NCBI RefSeq assembly: GCF_016123485.1
Contig: NZ_JADCKQ010000010.1
Location: 106,047-170,046, forward strand
Source: Halocynthiibacter styelae
Lineage (GTDB): Bacteria > Pseudomonadota > Alphaproteobacteria > Rhodobacterales > Rhodobacteraceae
DNA: 64,000 nt
Reading direction: 5' to 3'
This document shows positions 26,393 through 35,465 of this stretch, piece by piece. The position numbers and the translations under genes were made by a program. Positions within the stretch are counted from its first letter, which is position 1, and each line of letters opens with the position of its first letter. The notes beneath the pieces were generated by a model. The model saw only the letters and a program-made list of their open reading frames with translations, was not told the DNA's origin and did no database searches.

Positions 26393-28741
26393 TTATTCGC
26401 CGTAAGGAATCCAGATGTTTTTCACTTCTGTTGCGGCCTCAAGGAAGGGGCGCATATCCGGGGCGTTCCAGTCGCGCGCCTGGCCATTGTTGACCCAGGT
26501 GCGTTTCAGGTTGCCTGCGGAACGGGCCTCGATATCGGCGGAAATATCGGAGGAAGAGAAGCTCCAGACGGCATCCACATCCAGGTGATCCGCTAAGGTT
26601 TTGGCGAGTTCCGCGTGATCACCGGTGATGATGTTCACAACACCTGCGGGCACGTCAGAGGTTTCCAGCACCTGGTAGAAATCCGTCGCCGCAAGCGGGA
26701 AGGCGTGTGAGGCCACCGCGACGGAAGCGTTCCCCATGGCCATGGCTGCGGTCACGGATGTCACAAGACCCAGCAGCGGCGCATCATCCGTGCAGAGCAT
26801 GCCGATGGTGCCCACGGCTTCTTTCATCGCAAGTGCGACACCACGGATCGGCACGCCATGGGCCTGACCATCGTATTTGTCCGCCCAGGCCGCAGCAGTG
26901 AACAGTGCGCTGACAGAGGCTTCGACTTCCGCTGCGCCGGTTTTCTTGCCGGACATGGCGTCCAGGCGGGCTGCAAATTCATCCGCACGGGCCGACAGAT
27001 TTTCACCGACATAATACAGGATCTGCGCGCGCAGATGACCTGATGTCTTGCCCCAGGTGGAACGCGCTTTCGCGGCGGCTTCCACAGCGTTGCGGATGTC
27101 CTTGCGGCTGCCAATGCCAACGTGGCCCAGCAGCTTGCCCTTCGGCGACCAGATCGCCTGAGATTGGCCCGCATCCGGACGCGCCTGTTTGCCACCGATA
27201 TACATCTTAGCAGTGCGATCAATTGTGTCGGCAGCATTCGCTGTGCCCGGCGCATATGGCGCGATTGGGGCCAGCTTTTTCACAGCAGTTGCAGGTTTCG
27301 TATAGGCCGCCAGACCTTCCCAGCCGCCTTCACGGCCAAAGCCACTTTCGCGTACACCACCAAAACCGGCGGCGGCATCAAACAGGTTGGTCGCGTTGGT
27401 CCAGACCACGCCTGCTTTCAGCTTGGGCGCGATGTCGAGCGCGAGGTTTACGTTTTCAGTCCAGACAGACGCGGCCAGACCGTAGCGGGTGTTATTGGCG
27501 ACTTCGACAGCTTCCGCCGGGGTGCGGAAGGTGGTGCCGACCAGCACAGGGCCGAAGATTTCTTCCTGCATCAGGGTGGCTGCCGCATGCAGGCCGGTGA
27601 TCAGAGTTGGCGGGTAGTAACAGCCGCCTTCCGGCAGATCGCATTTCGCCTGATGCACGTCGCCCTCGCTGCCATGGGTATCGACCAGCGATGTGATCCG
27701 GTCCAGCTGTCGCTGATCAACAATCGCGCCAACATCAATGCATTTGTCCAGTGGATCACCGATGCGTAGCTTGTCCATCCGGGCGCGCAGTTTGGCATAG
27801 AATACCTCTGCGATCCCTTCCTGCACCAGCAGGCGGGAACCGGCACAACAGACCTGACCCTGGTTAAACCAGATCGCATCCACAAGGCCTTCGACAGCGC
27901 TGTCGATATCCGCATCATCAAAGACGATGTAGGGGGATTTGCCGCCAAGCTCCAGGGTCAGCGCCTTGCCAGACCCGGCGGTGAGTTCGCGAATGCGACG
28001 CCCCACAGCGGTGGAACCTGTGAAGGCAACCTTGTTCACGTCGGTATGCGTGACAATCGCTTCGCCCGTGGCGCCATGGCCGGTGACGATGTTGACAACA
28101 CCGGCAGGCACGCCGGCCTGCTGGCAGATCTCAGCAAAGAACAGCGCCGTCAGCGACGTGTATTCTGCAGGTTTCAGAACTACGGTGTTGCCCATGGCCA
28201 GCGCAGGTGCGACTTTCCATGCCAGCATCAGCAGCGGGAAATTCCAGGGGATGACCTGGCCACACACGCCCAGGGCCTCACGCCCCTGCATTTCGGTTTC
28301 TGCCAGTTGCGCCATGCCTGCGTGGTAATAGAAGTGACGCGCGACAAGCGGAATGTCGATGTCACGGCTTTCGCGGATCGGTTTGCCGTTGTCCATGGTT
28401 TCCAGCACAGCCAAAATGCGGGCATGTTTCTGCACAAGGCGGGCGATGGCATAAAGCACTTTTGCGCGCGCATGGCCGGACGTTTTGGCCCAGGAAGCCT
28501 GCGCTTTGCGCGCGGCTTTTACGGCGCTGTCGACGTCATCTGCGCTGCCTTTGGACAGATCTGCGAGGAAGGTGCCATTGGCCGGGTTGTGGCTTTTGAA
28601 ACCTGCGCTGGCTTTGGTGAATGTGCCATTGATGAAATGGCCGAAGCTGCGGTTGTTGGCCTCAAGCCAGGTCAGGGCTTCTTTATTGCCCTCAGGGGCT
28701 GCGCCATAATCCATGGTTTTGAAAATCTCTGCGATGGTCAT
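26393..28741 (-). CDS. Double-domain aldehyde dehydrogenase family protein
   Basis: This 782-residue protein holds two aldehyde dehydrogenase modules. The first (residues about 30-490) is complete: VIPWNFPLLMLAWKVAPALAMGNTVVLKP, AFTGSTAVGRRIRE, LTLELGGKSPYIVFDDAD and the nucleophile motif FNQGQVCCAGSRLLVQE. The second (about 510-775) keeps NAD-domain features (GTIGMLCTDDAPLLGLVTSVTAAMAMGN, VPAGVVNIITGDHAELA) but I see no catalytic Cys/Glu motif, so it is probably structural. It overlaps the upstream small membrane gene by four bases and lies with deoC, suggesting oxidation of the acetaldehyde made from deoxyribose phosphate. Confidence 0.88.
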   Translation of the reverse strand: MTIAEIFKTMDYGAAPEGNKEALTWLEANNRSFGHFINGTFTKASAGFKSHNPANGTFLADLSKGSADDVDSAVKAARKAQASWAKTSGHARAKVLYAIARLVQKHARILAVLETMDNGKPIRESRDIDIPLVARHFYYHAGMAQLAETEMQGREALGVCGQVIPWNFPLLMLAWKVAPALAMGNTVVLKPAEYTSLTALFFAEICQQAGVPAGVVNIVTGHGATGEAIVTHTDVNKVAFTGSTAVGRRIRELTAGSGKALTLELGGKSPYIVFDDADIDSAVEGLVDAIWFNQGQVCCAGSRLLVQEGIAEVFYAKLRARMDKLRIGDPLDKCIDVGAIVDQRQLDRITSLVDTHGSEGDVHQAKCDLPEGGCYYPPTLITGLHAAATLMQEEIFGPVLVGTTFRTPAEAVEVANNTRYGLAASVWTENVNLALDIAPKLKAGVVWTNATNLFDAAAGFGGVRESGFGREGGWEGLAAYTKPATAVKKLAPIAPYAPGTANAADTIDRTAKMYIGGKQARPDAGQSQAIWSPKGKLLGHVGIGSRKDIRNAVEAAAKARSTWGKTSGHLRAQILYYVGENLSARADEFAARLDAMSGKKTGAAEVEASVSALFTAAAWADKYDGQAHGVPIRGVALAMKEAVGTIGMLCTDDAPLLGLVTSVTAAMAMGNASVAVASHAFPLAATDFYQVLETSDVPAGVVNIITGDHAELAKTLADHLDVDAVWSFSSSDISADIEARSAGNLKRTWVNNGQARDWNAPDMRPFLEAATEVKNIWIPYGE

Positions 28742-29022
28742 GAGTTTGTTTTCCAGATTACAAAGGCGATGTTGAAGGTGATAAACAGCGCCCAGAGAAG
28801 ATAGTGCGGCAAGCGCGTGATGTTGTAGAGTTTGCGGTAGACTGTCAGTGTATCGTTACATCTGTCGATAGGAGGGGGCGTATACCAGGGGTGATCTGCA
28901 ACAAGGTTGCGATCTTCCTGCGGTAATCCCGAGACGGCGCGTGACAAGGTTTTGCGTCGCCACCAGGTCAGGCCGATGCTGGCCCCGATTACTGCGATAG
29001 ATATGTACCCGCTAACAGACAT
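28738..29022 (-). CDS. Small membrane protein between deoC and the aldehyde dehydrogenase
   Basis: The 94-residue product has an N-terminal helix (ISIAVIGASIGLTWW), a polar middle (RNLVADHPWYTPPPIDRC) and a C-terminal helix (LPHYLLWALFITFNIAFVIW). It starts five bases after the deoC stop and overlaps the dehydrogenase start by four, so the three genes form one transcription unit. No family or function recognised. Confidence 0.75.
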   Translation of the reverse strand: MSVSGYISIAVIGASIGLTWWRRKTLSRAVSGLPQEDRNLVADHPWYTPPPIDRCNDTLTVYRKLYNITRLPHYLLWALFITFNIAFVIWKTNS

Positions 29023-29027
29023 ACTGG

Positions 29028-30038
29028 TTACCCGATGGCATGGCGGTTGGCGGCGGAGTAACGGCCGGTGAGGTGGTGTTCAAGCTGGCGTTCAATATCG
29101 CCCAGAAGCGACGATGCGCCAAAGCGGAACAGATCCGGTTGCAACCAGCGATCGCCGAGCTCTTCCTTGATCAGGGCCAGATAAGTGATCGCGTCTTTCG
29201 CTTTGGAAATGCCGCCCGCAGGCTTGTAGCCCACACGGTAGCCTGTCCATTCATGGTAATCCCGGATCGCCCGGATCATCACAAGGCTGACGGGCAGGGT
29301 GGCGTTGACGCTTTCCTTACCGGTCGATGTCTTGATGAAATCCGCACCGGCCATCATGCAGATCATGGAGGCACGGGCGACATTGCGCAGGGAACCTAAC
29401 TCGCCGGTGGCAAGGATCGCTTTCACATGGGCATCGCCACAGGCACGGCGGAATTCTTTCATTTCGTCATACAGCGCCTGCCAGTTCTGGGTCAGAACGT
29501 GACGGCGGGAAATGACGATGTCGATCTCTTCAGCCCCGGCTTTGACGCTTTCTTCAATCTCAGCCACGCGCAGGTGGACGGGCGACAGGCCGGCCGGGAA
29601 ACCGGTAGAGACCGCAGCCACGGGAATACCAGTGCCATGCAGTGCCTTCACCGCGGTTTCGATCATATCGTGATAGACGCAGACCGCGCCGGTTTTCAGA
29701 TCCGGCAGGCCCAGTTCATTCAGCGTGTCTTTTGCCACCGGCTGACGCGCCTTGGCGCAGAGGCGGCGTACGCGGCCTTCGGTGTCATCGCCAGACAGGG
29801 TGGTCAGATCGATCATGGACACGGCTTTCAACAGCCACGCCGCCTGATGATCCTTTTTCACGGAACGACGGCCGGGCAGGGTGGCACAGCGGCGTTCCAC
29901 AGCTGAGGTATTCACTTGCACCGCCATCACGCGATCCAGATCCAGGTCGGTGCCGGGATTGCGGGGTTCGTGCAGTTGCGGCAGTCCTGCGGCGGAGGCC
30001 TGCAATTCACTTGTGTTACTTGTCACTTCGGTCTGCAT
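29028..30038 (-). CDS. deoC: Deoxyribose-phosphate aldolase
   Basis: This 336-residue aldolase cleaves 2-deoxy-D-ribose 5-phosphate to acetaldehyde and glyceraldehyde 3-phosphate. Seen are AVCVYHDMIETAVKALHGTGIPVAAVSTGFPAG, EIDIVISRRHVL and the Schiff-base lysine in GADFIKTSTGKESVNATLPV, then RVGYKPAGGISKAKDA. It is of the long alphaproteobacterial type with about 70 extra N-terminal residues. It heads the leftward operon deoC - small membrane protein - aldehyde dehydrogenase, which fits use of DNA-derived deoxynucleosides. Confidence 0.92.
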   Translation of the reverse strand: MQTEVTSNTSELQASAAGLPQLHEPRNPGTDLDLDRVMAVQVNTSAVERRCATLPGRRSVKKDHQAAWLLKAVSMIDLTTLSGDDTEGRVRRLCAKARQPVAKDTLNELGLPDLKTGAVCVYHDMIETAVKALHGTGIPVAAVSTGFPAGLSPVHLRVAEIEESVKAGAEEIDIVISRRHVLTQNWQALYDEMKEFRRACGDAHVKAILATGELGSLRNVARASMICMMAGADFIKTSTGKESVNATLPVSLVMIRAIRDYHEWTGYRVGYKPAGGISKAKDAITYLALIKEELGDRWLQPDLFRFGASSLLGDIERQLEHHLTGRYSAANRHAIG

Positions 30039-30228
30039 TCAGCTGTCTTTCAAGGCGGTGGCGTAAAGCGTGAAAATGTCATGACAGCGCAAACAATGCA
30101 AGCTGGCTGCGCGGTATATGACGGCTTCCTGACTATTTGGTCAATTTATCCGGAATTTCACGCAGGCGGCTTTCTTCATTGAGGGAATCGTGTATGGAGA
30201 GGGAAATTATCCTCAGGAGACCTGCGCC

Positions 30229-30912
30229 ATGTCCTTTGACCGTTCCCTCAAGATCGCCCCGTCGATTCTTTCCGCTGACTTTGCGAATTTCGGTCAGGAA
30301 ATTCAGGCAGTGGAGGCCCAGGGGGCTGACTGGATCCATGTTGATGTGATGGACGGGCATTTTGTACCAAACATCACCTTTGGCCCGGACACCTGCAAAG
30401 CCATTCGTCCGCATATTAAAACCGTGATGGATGTGCATCTGATGATCGCACCTGCGGATCCTTATATCGAGGCGTTTGCCGCATCTGGTGCGGATTACAT
30501 CACGGTGCATGTCGAAGCCGGCGCACATACGCATCGTACCCTGCAGGCCATTCGTGGCGCCGGCGCGAAAGCTGGCATTGCGCTGAACCCCGGAACGCCT
30601 GCGTCGGCGGTGGCATCTTTGCTGGATATGGTGGATCTGATCTGTGTGATGACTGTGAACCCCGGCTTTGGCGGGCAGAAGTTCATTCACAGCTGCGTTG
30701 AGAAAGTGGCTGAACTGCGATCCATGATCGGGGATCGTCCGATCCATATCGAGATCGACGGCGGCGTGACACCTGAGACTGCGCCGCTTGTGCGTGCGGC
30801 GGGTGCGGATGTTCTGGTGGCCGGGTCTGCGGTGTTCAAGGGTGGTTCCGTTGCAGATCCTGCGCCATATGGTGAAAACATCCGTGCGATTAAGGCGGCC
30901 TGTAAAGAATAA
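30229..30912 (+). CDS. rpe: Ribulose-phosphate 3-epimerase
   Basis: This 227-residue TIM-barrel enzyme interconverts ribulose 5-phosphate and xylulose 5-phosphate in the pentose phosphate and Calvin pathways. Motifs: [36 protein letters not shown] (metal and catalytic residues), [14 protein letters not shown] and [30 protein letters not shown]. The frame is open from 30190, but AGGAGA precedes the ATG at 30229, which matches the family N-terminus. Copy D of the dispersed repeat begins seven bases after the stop. Confidence 0.93.
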   Translation: MSFDRSLKIAPSILSADFANFGQEIQAVEAQGADWIHVDVMDGHFVPNITFGPDTCKAIRPHIKTVMDVHLMIAPADPYIEAFAASGADYITVHVEAGAHTHRTLQAIRGAGAKAGIALNPGTPASAVASLLDMVDLICVMTVNPGFGGQKFIHSCVEKVAELRSMIGDRPIHIEIDGGVTPETAPLVRAAGADVLVAGSAVFKGGSVADPAPYGENIRAIKAACKE

Positions 30913-30918
30913 AAGGGA

Positions 30919-30972
30919 GGGGGCCAGCCCCCGTCCCTGCGGGACTCCCCCGGAGTATTTTGGGAAAGATGA
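30919..30972 (+). repeat. Dispersed multi-hairpin repeat, copy D
   Basis: GGGGGC (30919-30924) pairs with GCCCCC (30927-30932); then GTCCC (30933-30937) pairs with GGGAC (30941-30945); then TCCCCCGGAGTATTTT and GAAAGATGAAG. Compared with copy A the middle stem has a different sequence but is still fully paired. Confidence 0.7.
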
Positions 30973-31245
30973 AGATACAGGTTTTGCCGGTGCAGAGGAA
31001 ACTCTGCCCGGTTTTTCGTTGTCTGATTGGTATGGAAGTTCAGCCGTTGATAAAATGGCGACGCCGCCCATACGGAGGATGAGACCGGGGTGGAAAAACC
31101 CGGTGAGGAAGCTTATTTCGCCCGGTATTTTATCGGGCCTCGTTCCGTTTATGGTTCCCGGGTTGATGGTCCGGGATGCGATCGATCAGGTGTAAGACTG
31201 CCAGCTATATGCTAACAGAAAGAAAGTTCAGCGTACGGTGGAGCG
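30973..31245. other. Intergenic region before the hypothetical gene at 31246
   Basis: No convincing gene or RNA is seen in this stretch. Short frames crossing it have no ribosome-binding site and no family resemblance. The final part presumably carries the promoter of the gene at 31246 but no clear hexamer pair stands out. Confidence 0.5.
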
Positions 31246-31737
31246 ATGTTAGCAATTTTCAAACGATGGTTCGCGGGGAAGCCGCCGCGGGACTCCGGCG
31301 GATCAGGGGACGATGACGTTTTCACAATCTGCCTTGCTCCGGACCGGTTTCGTTTACACCACGTCCGGCAAACGCGGCAGGGAAATGGCTATTGGGTCAC
31401 TTCACAGCTGGCCTCTGAGGCGGGGGGTGCACGGGATTTTATCGTGGGTTACCTGTTTGATCAAAATGGGGAGATGATCGCTGCAGATGTTGTGGATCTC
31501 GACCTGAGAAAAGGTGGGTGTAAGGGGGTACCTGCGGGACAGATTGAAGCCATGCTGAAGAAACTGGAAGCTGTAAAGAGAACGGCCATAAGGGTGCAGC
31601 CGTTTTCCTGTGAATTTTATGGGCACAGTTTTGGCCTGATTCCCCGCGAAGGTGAAGCTGCCATGCTGATTGATGCTATGCCTGGGCATACGCTGATGTT
31701 TTATGGCCCCTGGGAACGCTGCAATTACGACAGTTGA
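31246..31737 (+). CDS. Hypothetical protein
   Basis: This 163-residue protein opens with an amphipathic helix ([14 protein letters not shown]), a Gly/Ser/Asp-rich spacer, then a mixed alpha/beta domain ([83 protein letters not shown]). There is no signal peptide or enzyme motif. GGAG before the ATG at 31246 supports translation. Not recognised; it stands alone between rpe and transaldolase. Confidence 0.6.
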   Translation: MLAIFKRWFAGKPPRDSGGSGDDDVFTICLAPDRFRLHHVRQTRQGNGYWVTSQLASEAGGARDFIVGYLFDQNGEMIAADVVDLDLRKGGCKGVPAGQIEAMLKKLEAVKRTAIRVQPFSCEFYGHSFGLIPREGEAAMLIDAMPGHTLMFYGPWERCNYDS

Positions 31738-31826
31738 TCTGCAAGGCGGTTGTTTTTTGCGCTGTCAGCTCTGCCGGATTTCCCCTATACTGCGCGCAAA
31801 TTCTCATTCTTCACAGGACTCACATC

Positions 31827-32780
31827 ATGTCATCTGCGCTTGAACAGCTTCGCTCTATGACCACCGTTGTTGCCGATACCGGCGATATTGCCGCGATTGA
31901 ACGCCTCAACCCGATTGACGCAACCACCAACCCTTCCCTGATCCTGAAAGCGGCAACCATGCCGGAATATGCGGATCTGGTGCAGGCGGCGATTGGGCGC
32001 GTGGATCGTGCGGGTAAGACTGACGCACAGGTTGTTGAAGATGCGATTGATCAGATCGCCGTTGGCTTTGGTCAGCAGATCACAGCGCTGGTTCCGGGCC
32101 GCGTGTCCATCGAAGTTGACGCGCGCCTGTCTTATGACACAACCGCGACCATCGCCAAAGCACGCCGCATTGTGGCGCTGTTTGATGCGGTTGGCGTTGA
32201 TAAATCCCGTCTGCTGATCAAGATCGCCGCCACCTGGGAGGGTATTCGTGCGGCGGAAGTTCTGGAAAAAGAAGGCATCAACTGTAACCTGACGCTGATC
32301 TTTGGCTTTGCTCAGGCCCGTGCCTGTGCCGAAGCCGGTGCTTTCCTGATTTCTCCTTTCGTGGGCCGTATCCTGGACTGGTTCAAAAAGGCCAACCCGG
32401 GCACTGAATATACTGCCGAAACCGATCCGGGTGTTGTGTCTGTGACCGGCATTTACAACTGGTTCAAGACCCATGGTTATCCAACCGTTGTGATGGGTGC
32501 GAGCTTCCGTAATACCGGCGAAATCAAATCCCTTGCTGGCTGTGACCGTCTGACAATCAGCCCGGCGCTGCTGGACGAACTGGCCGCTGATGATGGCGCG
32601 CTGCCCCGTATGCTGGAAGATAAAGGTGCAACGGCTGACCGTCCCGCCGCTTTGACTGAGGCTGCGTTCCGCTGGGATATGAATGAAGACGCGATGGCGA
32701 CTGAAAAGCTTGCTGAAGGCATCCGTGGATTTGCCCGCGACAGCGAGAAGCTTGAGAAAATCATCGCAGACATGATCTGA
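31827..32780 (+). CDS. tal: Transaldolase
   Basis: This 317-residue enzyme moves a dihydroxyacetone unit between sugar phosphates in the non-oxidative pentose phosphate pathway. The length and the residue numbering match the classical TalB type: the Schiff-base lysine is Lys132 in [12 protein letters not shown], with [12 protein letters not shown] at 31-42 and [18 protein letters not shown] later. The frame extends upstream to 31734, but the ATG at 31827 gives the family start. Two hairpins follow the stop. Confidence 0.93.
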   Translation: MSSALEQLRSMTTVVADTGDIAAIERLNPIDATTNPSLILKAATMPEYADLVQAAIGRVDRAGKTDAQVVEDAIDQIAVGFGQQITALVPGRVSIEVDARLSYDTTATIAKARRIVALFDAVGVDKSRLLIKIAATWEGIRAAEVLEKEGINCNLTLIFGFAQARACAEAGAFLISPFVGRILDWFKKANPGTEYTAETDPGVVSVTGIYNWFKTHGYPTVVMGASFRNTGEIKSLAGCDRLTISPALLDELAADDGALPRMLEDKGATADRPAALTEAAFRWDMNEDAMATEKLAEGIRGFARDSEKLEKIIADMI

Positions 32781-32785
32781 TTATC

Positions 32786-32840
32786 AAAGAATTCAAGTAA
32801 TTCTTTCTGAAAGGCCGGGCGGGAAATCCTCCGGCCTTTT
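32786..32840 (+). terminator. Double-hairpin terminator after transaldolase
   Basis: An AT-rich stem (32786-32793 with 32799-32806) is followed by a GC-rich nine-base stem (32810-32818 with 32831-32839) and a run of T, six bases after the tal stop. Confidence 0.8.
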
Positions 32841-32876
32841 GCTTATGTTAGGGGGAACCGAAAGAGAGGGAAAACC

Positions 32877-33698
32877 ATGTCAGGCAATTATTTCGCACCC
32901 ACTGGCGGGCATCCGGGACAGACAGAGGTTATGACCGATCGCGCCGTGTTTAAAACGGCTTATGCTGTGATCCCCAAAGGGGTGATGCGCGATATTGTGA
33001 CGTCAGTTTTTCCGCATTGGACCGACACGCGGGCCTGGATCATCGCACGGCCTTTGTCTGGCTTTGCTGAAACCTTTTCGCATTACATTATGGAGGTGGC
33101 GCCGGGCGGTGGCAGTGACACGCCTGAACCTGATGCTGAGGCTGAGGGCGTGCTGTTTGTTGTTGCGGGCCAGATTGATCTGACGATCGAAGGGCAGGCC
33201 CATGTTCTGAGCGAGGGCGGTTATGCGTTCCTTGCGCCAGGGGCGGATTGGGCTGTGACGAACACCACCTCCGCGAACGCGACCTTCCACTGGATCCGGA
33301 AAGCCTATGAAGTGGCGCAGGGCGTTTCTGTGCCGGAGAGCTTTGTTTCAAATGAAAGCGACATGGTTCCAAATGTCATGCCTGATACAAATGGCGCCTG
33401 GTCGACCACGCGCTTTGTTGATCCCGCAGATCTGCGTCACGACATGCATGTAACGATTGTGAATTTTGAACCAGGTGGGAGCATTCCTTTTGCCGAAACC
33501 CATGTGATGGAACACGGGCTTTATGTGCTGGAAGGCAAAGCGGTTTATCGGCTGAATGATGACTGGGTCGAGGTTGAGGCTGGCGATTACATGTGGCTGC
33601 GCGCTTTCTGCCCGCAGGCCTGTGTTGCTGCCGGGCCGGGGCGTTTCCGCTATTTGCTGTATAAAGATGTGAACCGTCATCCAAAGCTGAAACTTTAA
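32877..33698 (+). CDS. allE: (S)-ureidoglycine aminohydrolase (bicupin)
   Basis: This 273-residue double-cupin enzyme, AllE/YlbA/UGLYAH type, releases ammonia from (S)-ureidoglycine to give ureidoglycolate. Cupin one spans about 60-140 (SHYIMEVAPGGGSDTPEPDAEAEGVLFVVAGQIDLTIEG) and cupin two about 180-265 (MHVTIVNFEPGGSIPFAETHVMEHGLYVLEGKAVYRLNDDWVEVEAGDYMWLRAFCPQACVAAGPG), which carries the Glu/His/His/Gln metal ligands typical of this enzyme (EThVmEHG, CPQ). Together with AllA and PuuE-UraD downstream it belongs to the purine ring degradation set. Confidence 0.9.
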   Translation: MSGNYFAPTGGHPGQTEVMTDRAVFKTAYAVIPKGVMRDIVTSVFPHWTDTRAWIIARPLSGFAETFSHYIMEVAPGGGSDTPEPDAEAEGVLFVVAGQIDLTIEGQAHVLSEGGYAFLAPGADWAVTNTTSANATFHWIRKAYEVAQGVSVPESFVSNESDMVPNVMPDTNGAWSTTRFVDPADLRHDMHVTIVNFEPGGSIPFAETHVMEHGLYVLEGKAVYRLNDDWVEVEAGDYMWLRAFCPQACVAAGPGRFRYLLYKDVNRHPKLKL

Positions 33699-33743
33699 AA
33701 GCTTTACACAACCTGTGCGGCGAAGTTTAAAGTTTTGCAGGGT

Positions 33744-33790
33744 CCCGGCGTTTTTCAAAAACGCCGGGTAAATTTCTTTGAAAGAAATTT
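33744..33790. repeat. Twin perfect hairpins
   Basis: A GC/AT stem (33744-33754 with 33758-33768, three-base loop) is followed after one base by an AT-rich ten-base stem (33770-33779 with 33781-33790). They lie between the ureidoglycine aminohydrolase and the histidine phosphatase genes and may act as terminator and as a processed leader for the latter. Confidence 0.7.
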
Positions 33791-33802
33791 GGGGGCGGTG
33801 AC

Positions 33803-34324
33803 ATGAATGTTCTGTATCTGCGGCATGGTCAGACCGACGGGAATTTACAAAATCTCTGTGTCGGGCAGATGGATATGCCTCTCAATGCAAAAGGTCTTGT
33901 ACAGGCGGAACAGGCGGCGCAGTCCTCTCGCCTTGCAGAGATCCGTTCAATTGTCGCCAGCCCTCTGATACGCGCGCGCCAGACTGCGGAAGCTGTTTCC
34001 GTCGCGACAGGATTAACTGTGGCATTTCATGGTGGGTTGAAGGAAGTCTGTATGGGATCCTGGGAAGGCCTGCCTGAGGATGATCCCGGGATGTACGCGC
34101 GTTGGATCGCCGGGGAAACACCTGAGGGTGCGGAAAGCTGGATTGGGTTTTCTGCCCGGGTGCGCCATGCATTTGAAGAGATCATTCAGAAACAACATGC
34201 TCCTCTGATCGTTGCGCATTGCGCCGTGCTCTGGGCGATCCGGGATGGGCTGGGGCTGCCTGTCGACAGCGAACTGGGCAATGGGGAATATATGACGCTG
34301 GATATTCCTGCGGATTACTTGTGA
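33803..34324 (+). CDS. Histidine phosphatase family protein
   Basis: This 173-residue enzyme belongs to the phosphoglycerate-mutase-like superfamily. The N-terminal LYLRHGQTDGNLQNLCVGQMDMPLN carries the catalytic His and Arg; further on come SPLIRARQTAEAV, the Glu of FHGGLKEVCMGSWEG and the second His in LIVAHCAVLWAIRDG. The size suggests a small-molecule phosphatase rather than a glycolytic mutase. It begins 13 bases after the twin hairpins with GGGGG upstream. The substrate is unknown. Confidence 0.85.
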   Translation: MNVLYLRHGQTDGNLQNLCVGQMDMPLNAKGLVQAEQAAQSSRLAEIRSIVASPLIRARQTAEAVSVATGLTVAFHGGLKEVCMGSWEGLPEDDPGMYARWIAGETPEGAESWIGFSARVRHAFEEIIQKQHAPLIVAHCAVLWAIRDGLGLPVDSELGNGEYMTLDIPADYL

Positions 34325-34574
34325 GCGGGACGAAATCTGGTTGAAGAGGAGTCGGACAGATCTTATGCGACAACCAATAAGGGGTGAGGAACACAATCTG
34401 CGAGGGGTGAAACAGATTTTTTAAAGCAGAAACATATTTTGTGCGCGGCGTCACGATGTGTCATTTTATGCGGCCGAATTTTTTGAAATCTGGTGCAGTA
34501 ATAGGCATTTTTTATTCAGCTGGTTTCGTGCTTTCTGGTGTCAGGAAATGAAACATCAGAAAGGGAGATCAGAG

Positions 34575-34883
34575 ATGAAATGCGAAATATATAAGAAAGC
34601 AGGCATCAAGGCCCTTGTCATAGCCCTGGCAACAACATTGATGGCAGGTCAGGCAAGTGCTTGTATTTACAACGCCCAAAAATCCCTTTCATTCCCGGAT
34701 CAATCCGCGAAATCTGTACAGCAACAGCTAAGCTTTTCCTTCTCAAACAGAGGGCCAGGTAAGCTGCAATCCAGTGACAGCAAACGGTTGTTTGCTTCGG
34801 TTGGAAAAGATGTTGTGCGTTCCAAAAATTTGCCCGCACAGAAAGAGGACGCAGCACGCACTGTTGTAAAATTGCGTAAATAA
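34575..34883 (+). CDS. Small exported hypothetical protein
   Basis: The 102-residue product has a signal peptide (KKAGIKALVIALATTLMAGQASA), then a Ser/Lys-rich mature part (SLSFPDQSAKSVQQQLSFSFSNRGPGKLQSSDSKRLFASVGKD) ending in a basic tail. AAGGGAG precedes the ATG at 34575. There is a single Cys right after the predicted cleavage site (ASACIYN), compatible with a lipoprotein although the -1 to -3 residues are atypical. Not recognised; base composition is somewhat AT-rich. Confidence 0.6.
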   Translation: MKCEIYKKAGIKALVIALATTLMAGQASACIYNAQKSLSFPDQSAKSVQQQLSFSFSNRGPGKLQSSDSKRLFASVGKDVVRSKNLPAQKEDAARTVVKLRK

Positions 34884-35043
34884 CCTGCTGCGCGGGTTCG
34901 GTATCCCGGACGCAAAGATGTTTTCACGATCAGGCATATTATCTCCATCCAGTCGCCAGTTCTGAAGAACAGCATTTGCAGTTTCGGGGGCGCACCTATC
35001 TTCTCCTCGGGTGCGCCAAATATTTGCAGAGATGCAATGTCGT
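34884..35043. other. Intergenic stretch upstream of a folded RNA candidate
   Basis: No gene is seen. The short frames here lack ribosome-binding sites and resemble nothing known. Any promoter for the RNA candidate that begins near 35044 would have to lie here; I see no clear hexamer pair. Confidence 0.45.
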
Positions 35044-35242
35044 TCTGAACGATCCTGTCACCCCCCCCAGTGCGGCGGTATCGTTCAGACTTGTCAGTCG
35101 GTGTGGCAATGCCATGCTGACTGACGCAAGTCGGACCTGCCAGTCCCGCCAGCTTTGTGGAATTCTCTGTCGGGAACCGTCACGAACTGTTTTGGCAGGG
35201 CCGACTCACTTACCGTCGCCTGAAACAGGTGGCGGTTTTTTT
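35044..35242 (+). ncRNA. Candidate structured RNA ending in a Rho-independent terminator
   Basis: Helix 1: TCTGAACGAT (35044-35053) with ATCGTTCAGA (35080-35089), perfect. Helix 2: GACTT-GTCAGTC (35088-35099) with GACTGAC-GC-AAGTC (35119-35132), enclosing TGGCA-A-TGCCA; it shares two bases with helix 1 so their ends may compete. Helix 3: GTCGGACCTGCC (35130-35141) with GGCAGGGCCGAC (35194-35205), one mismatch, enclosing TCCCG/CGGGA. A terminator follows: 11 pairs including two G-T (35212-35222 with 35226-35236), loop AAA, then seven T. The density of pairing and the terminator argue for a transcribed small RNA or long leader; no known family is recognised. Confidence 0.5.
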
Positions 35243-35376
35243 GTTGCGCAGCTGCGGGGGGGGGCGACAATACAGGCGTCTGGTGCCATGCGGGCCTTCT
35301 GGCTTGTGTTCTGCCGGGGCTTGTGCTTGTTTTACGTGACCTGAACATGACAGGAATTGTCGATGCGCGAGCTTGT

Positions 35377-35448
35377 AACACAGAACTGACTTCCCTGAGG
35401 GAGTCCTGAGACAGACCATCTGGCGGGACCGGAGGGTTTTTCTGTGTT
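35377..35448 (+). promoter_or_regulatory. Candidate three-way-junction leader before the YjhX-like gene
   Basis: AACACAGAA (35377-35385) pairs perfectly with TTCTGTGTT (35440-35448). Inside lie a hairpin (GAC-T-TCCC, loop TGA, GGGA-GTC, 35388-35405) and a second, imperfect one (CCATCTGG with CCGGAGG, about 35416-35434, one bulge and one G-T pair). The junction ends 17 bases before the toxin-like start codon and could control its translation. Confidence 0.4.
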
Positions 35449-35465
35449 CTGAATACAGGCTTACG

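Noticed and set aside
34976..35344. A 122-codon frame across the folded RNA candidate.
   Set aside because: It has no ribosome-binding site, runs through the terminator and its codons follow the hairpin arms rather than a protein pattern.
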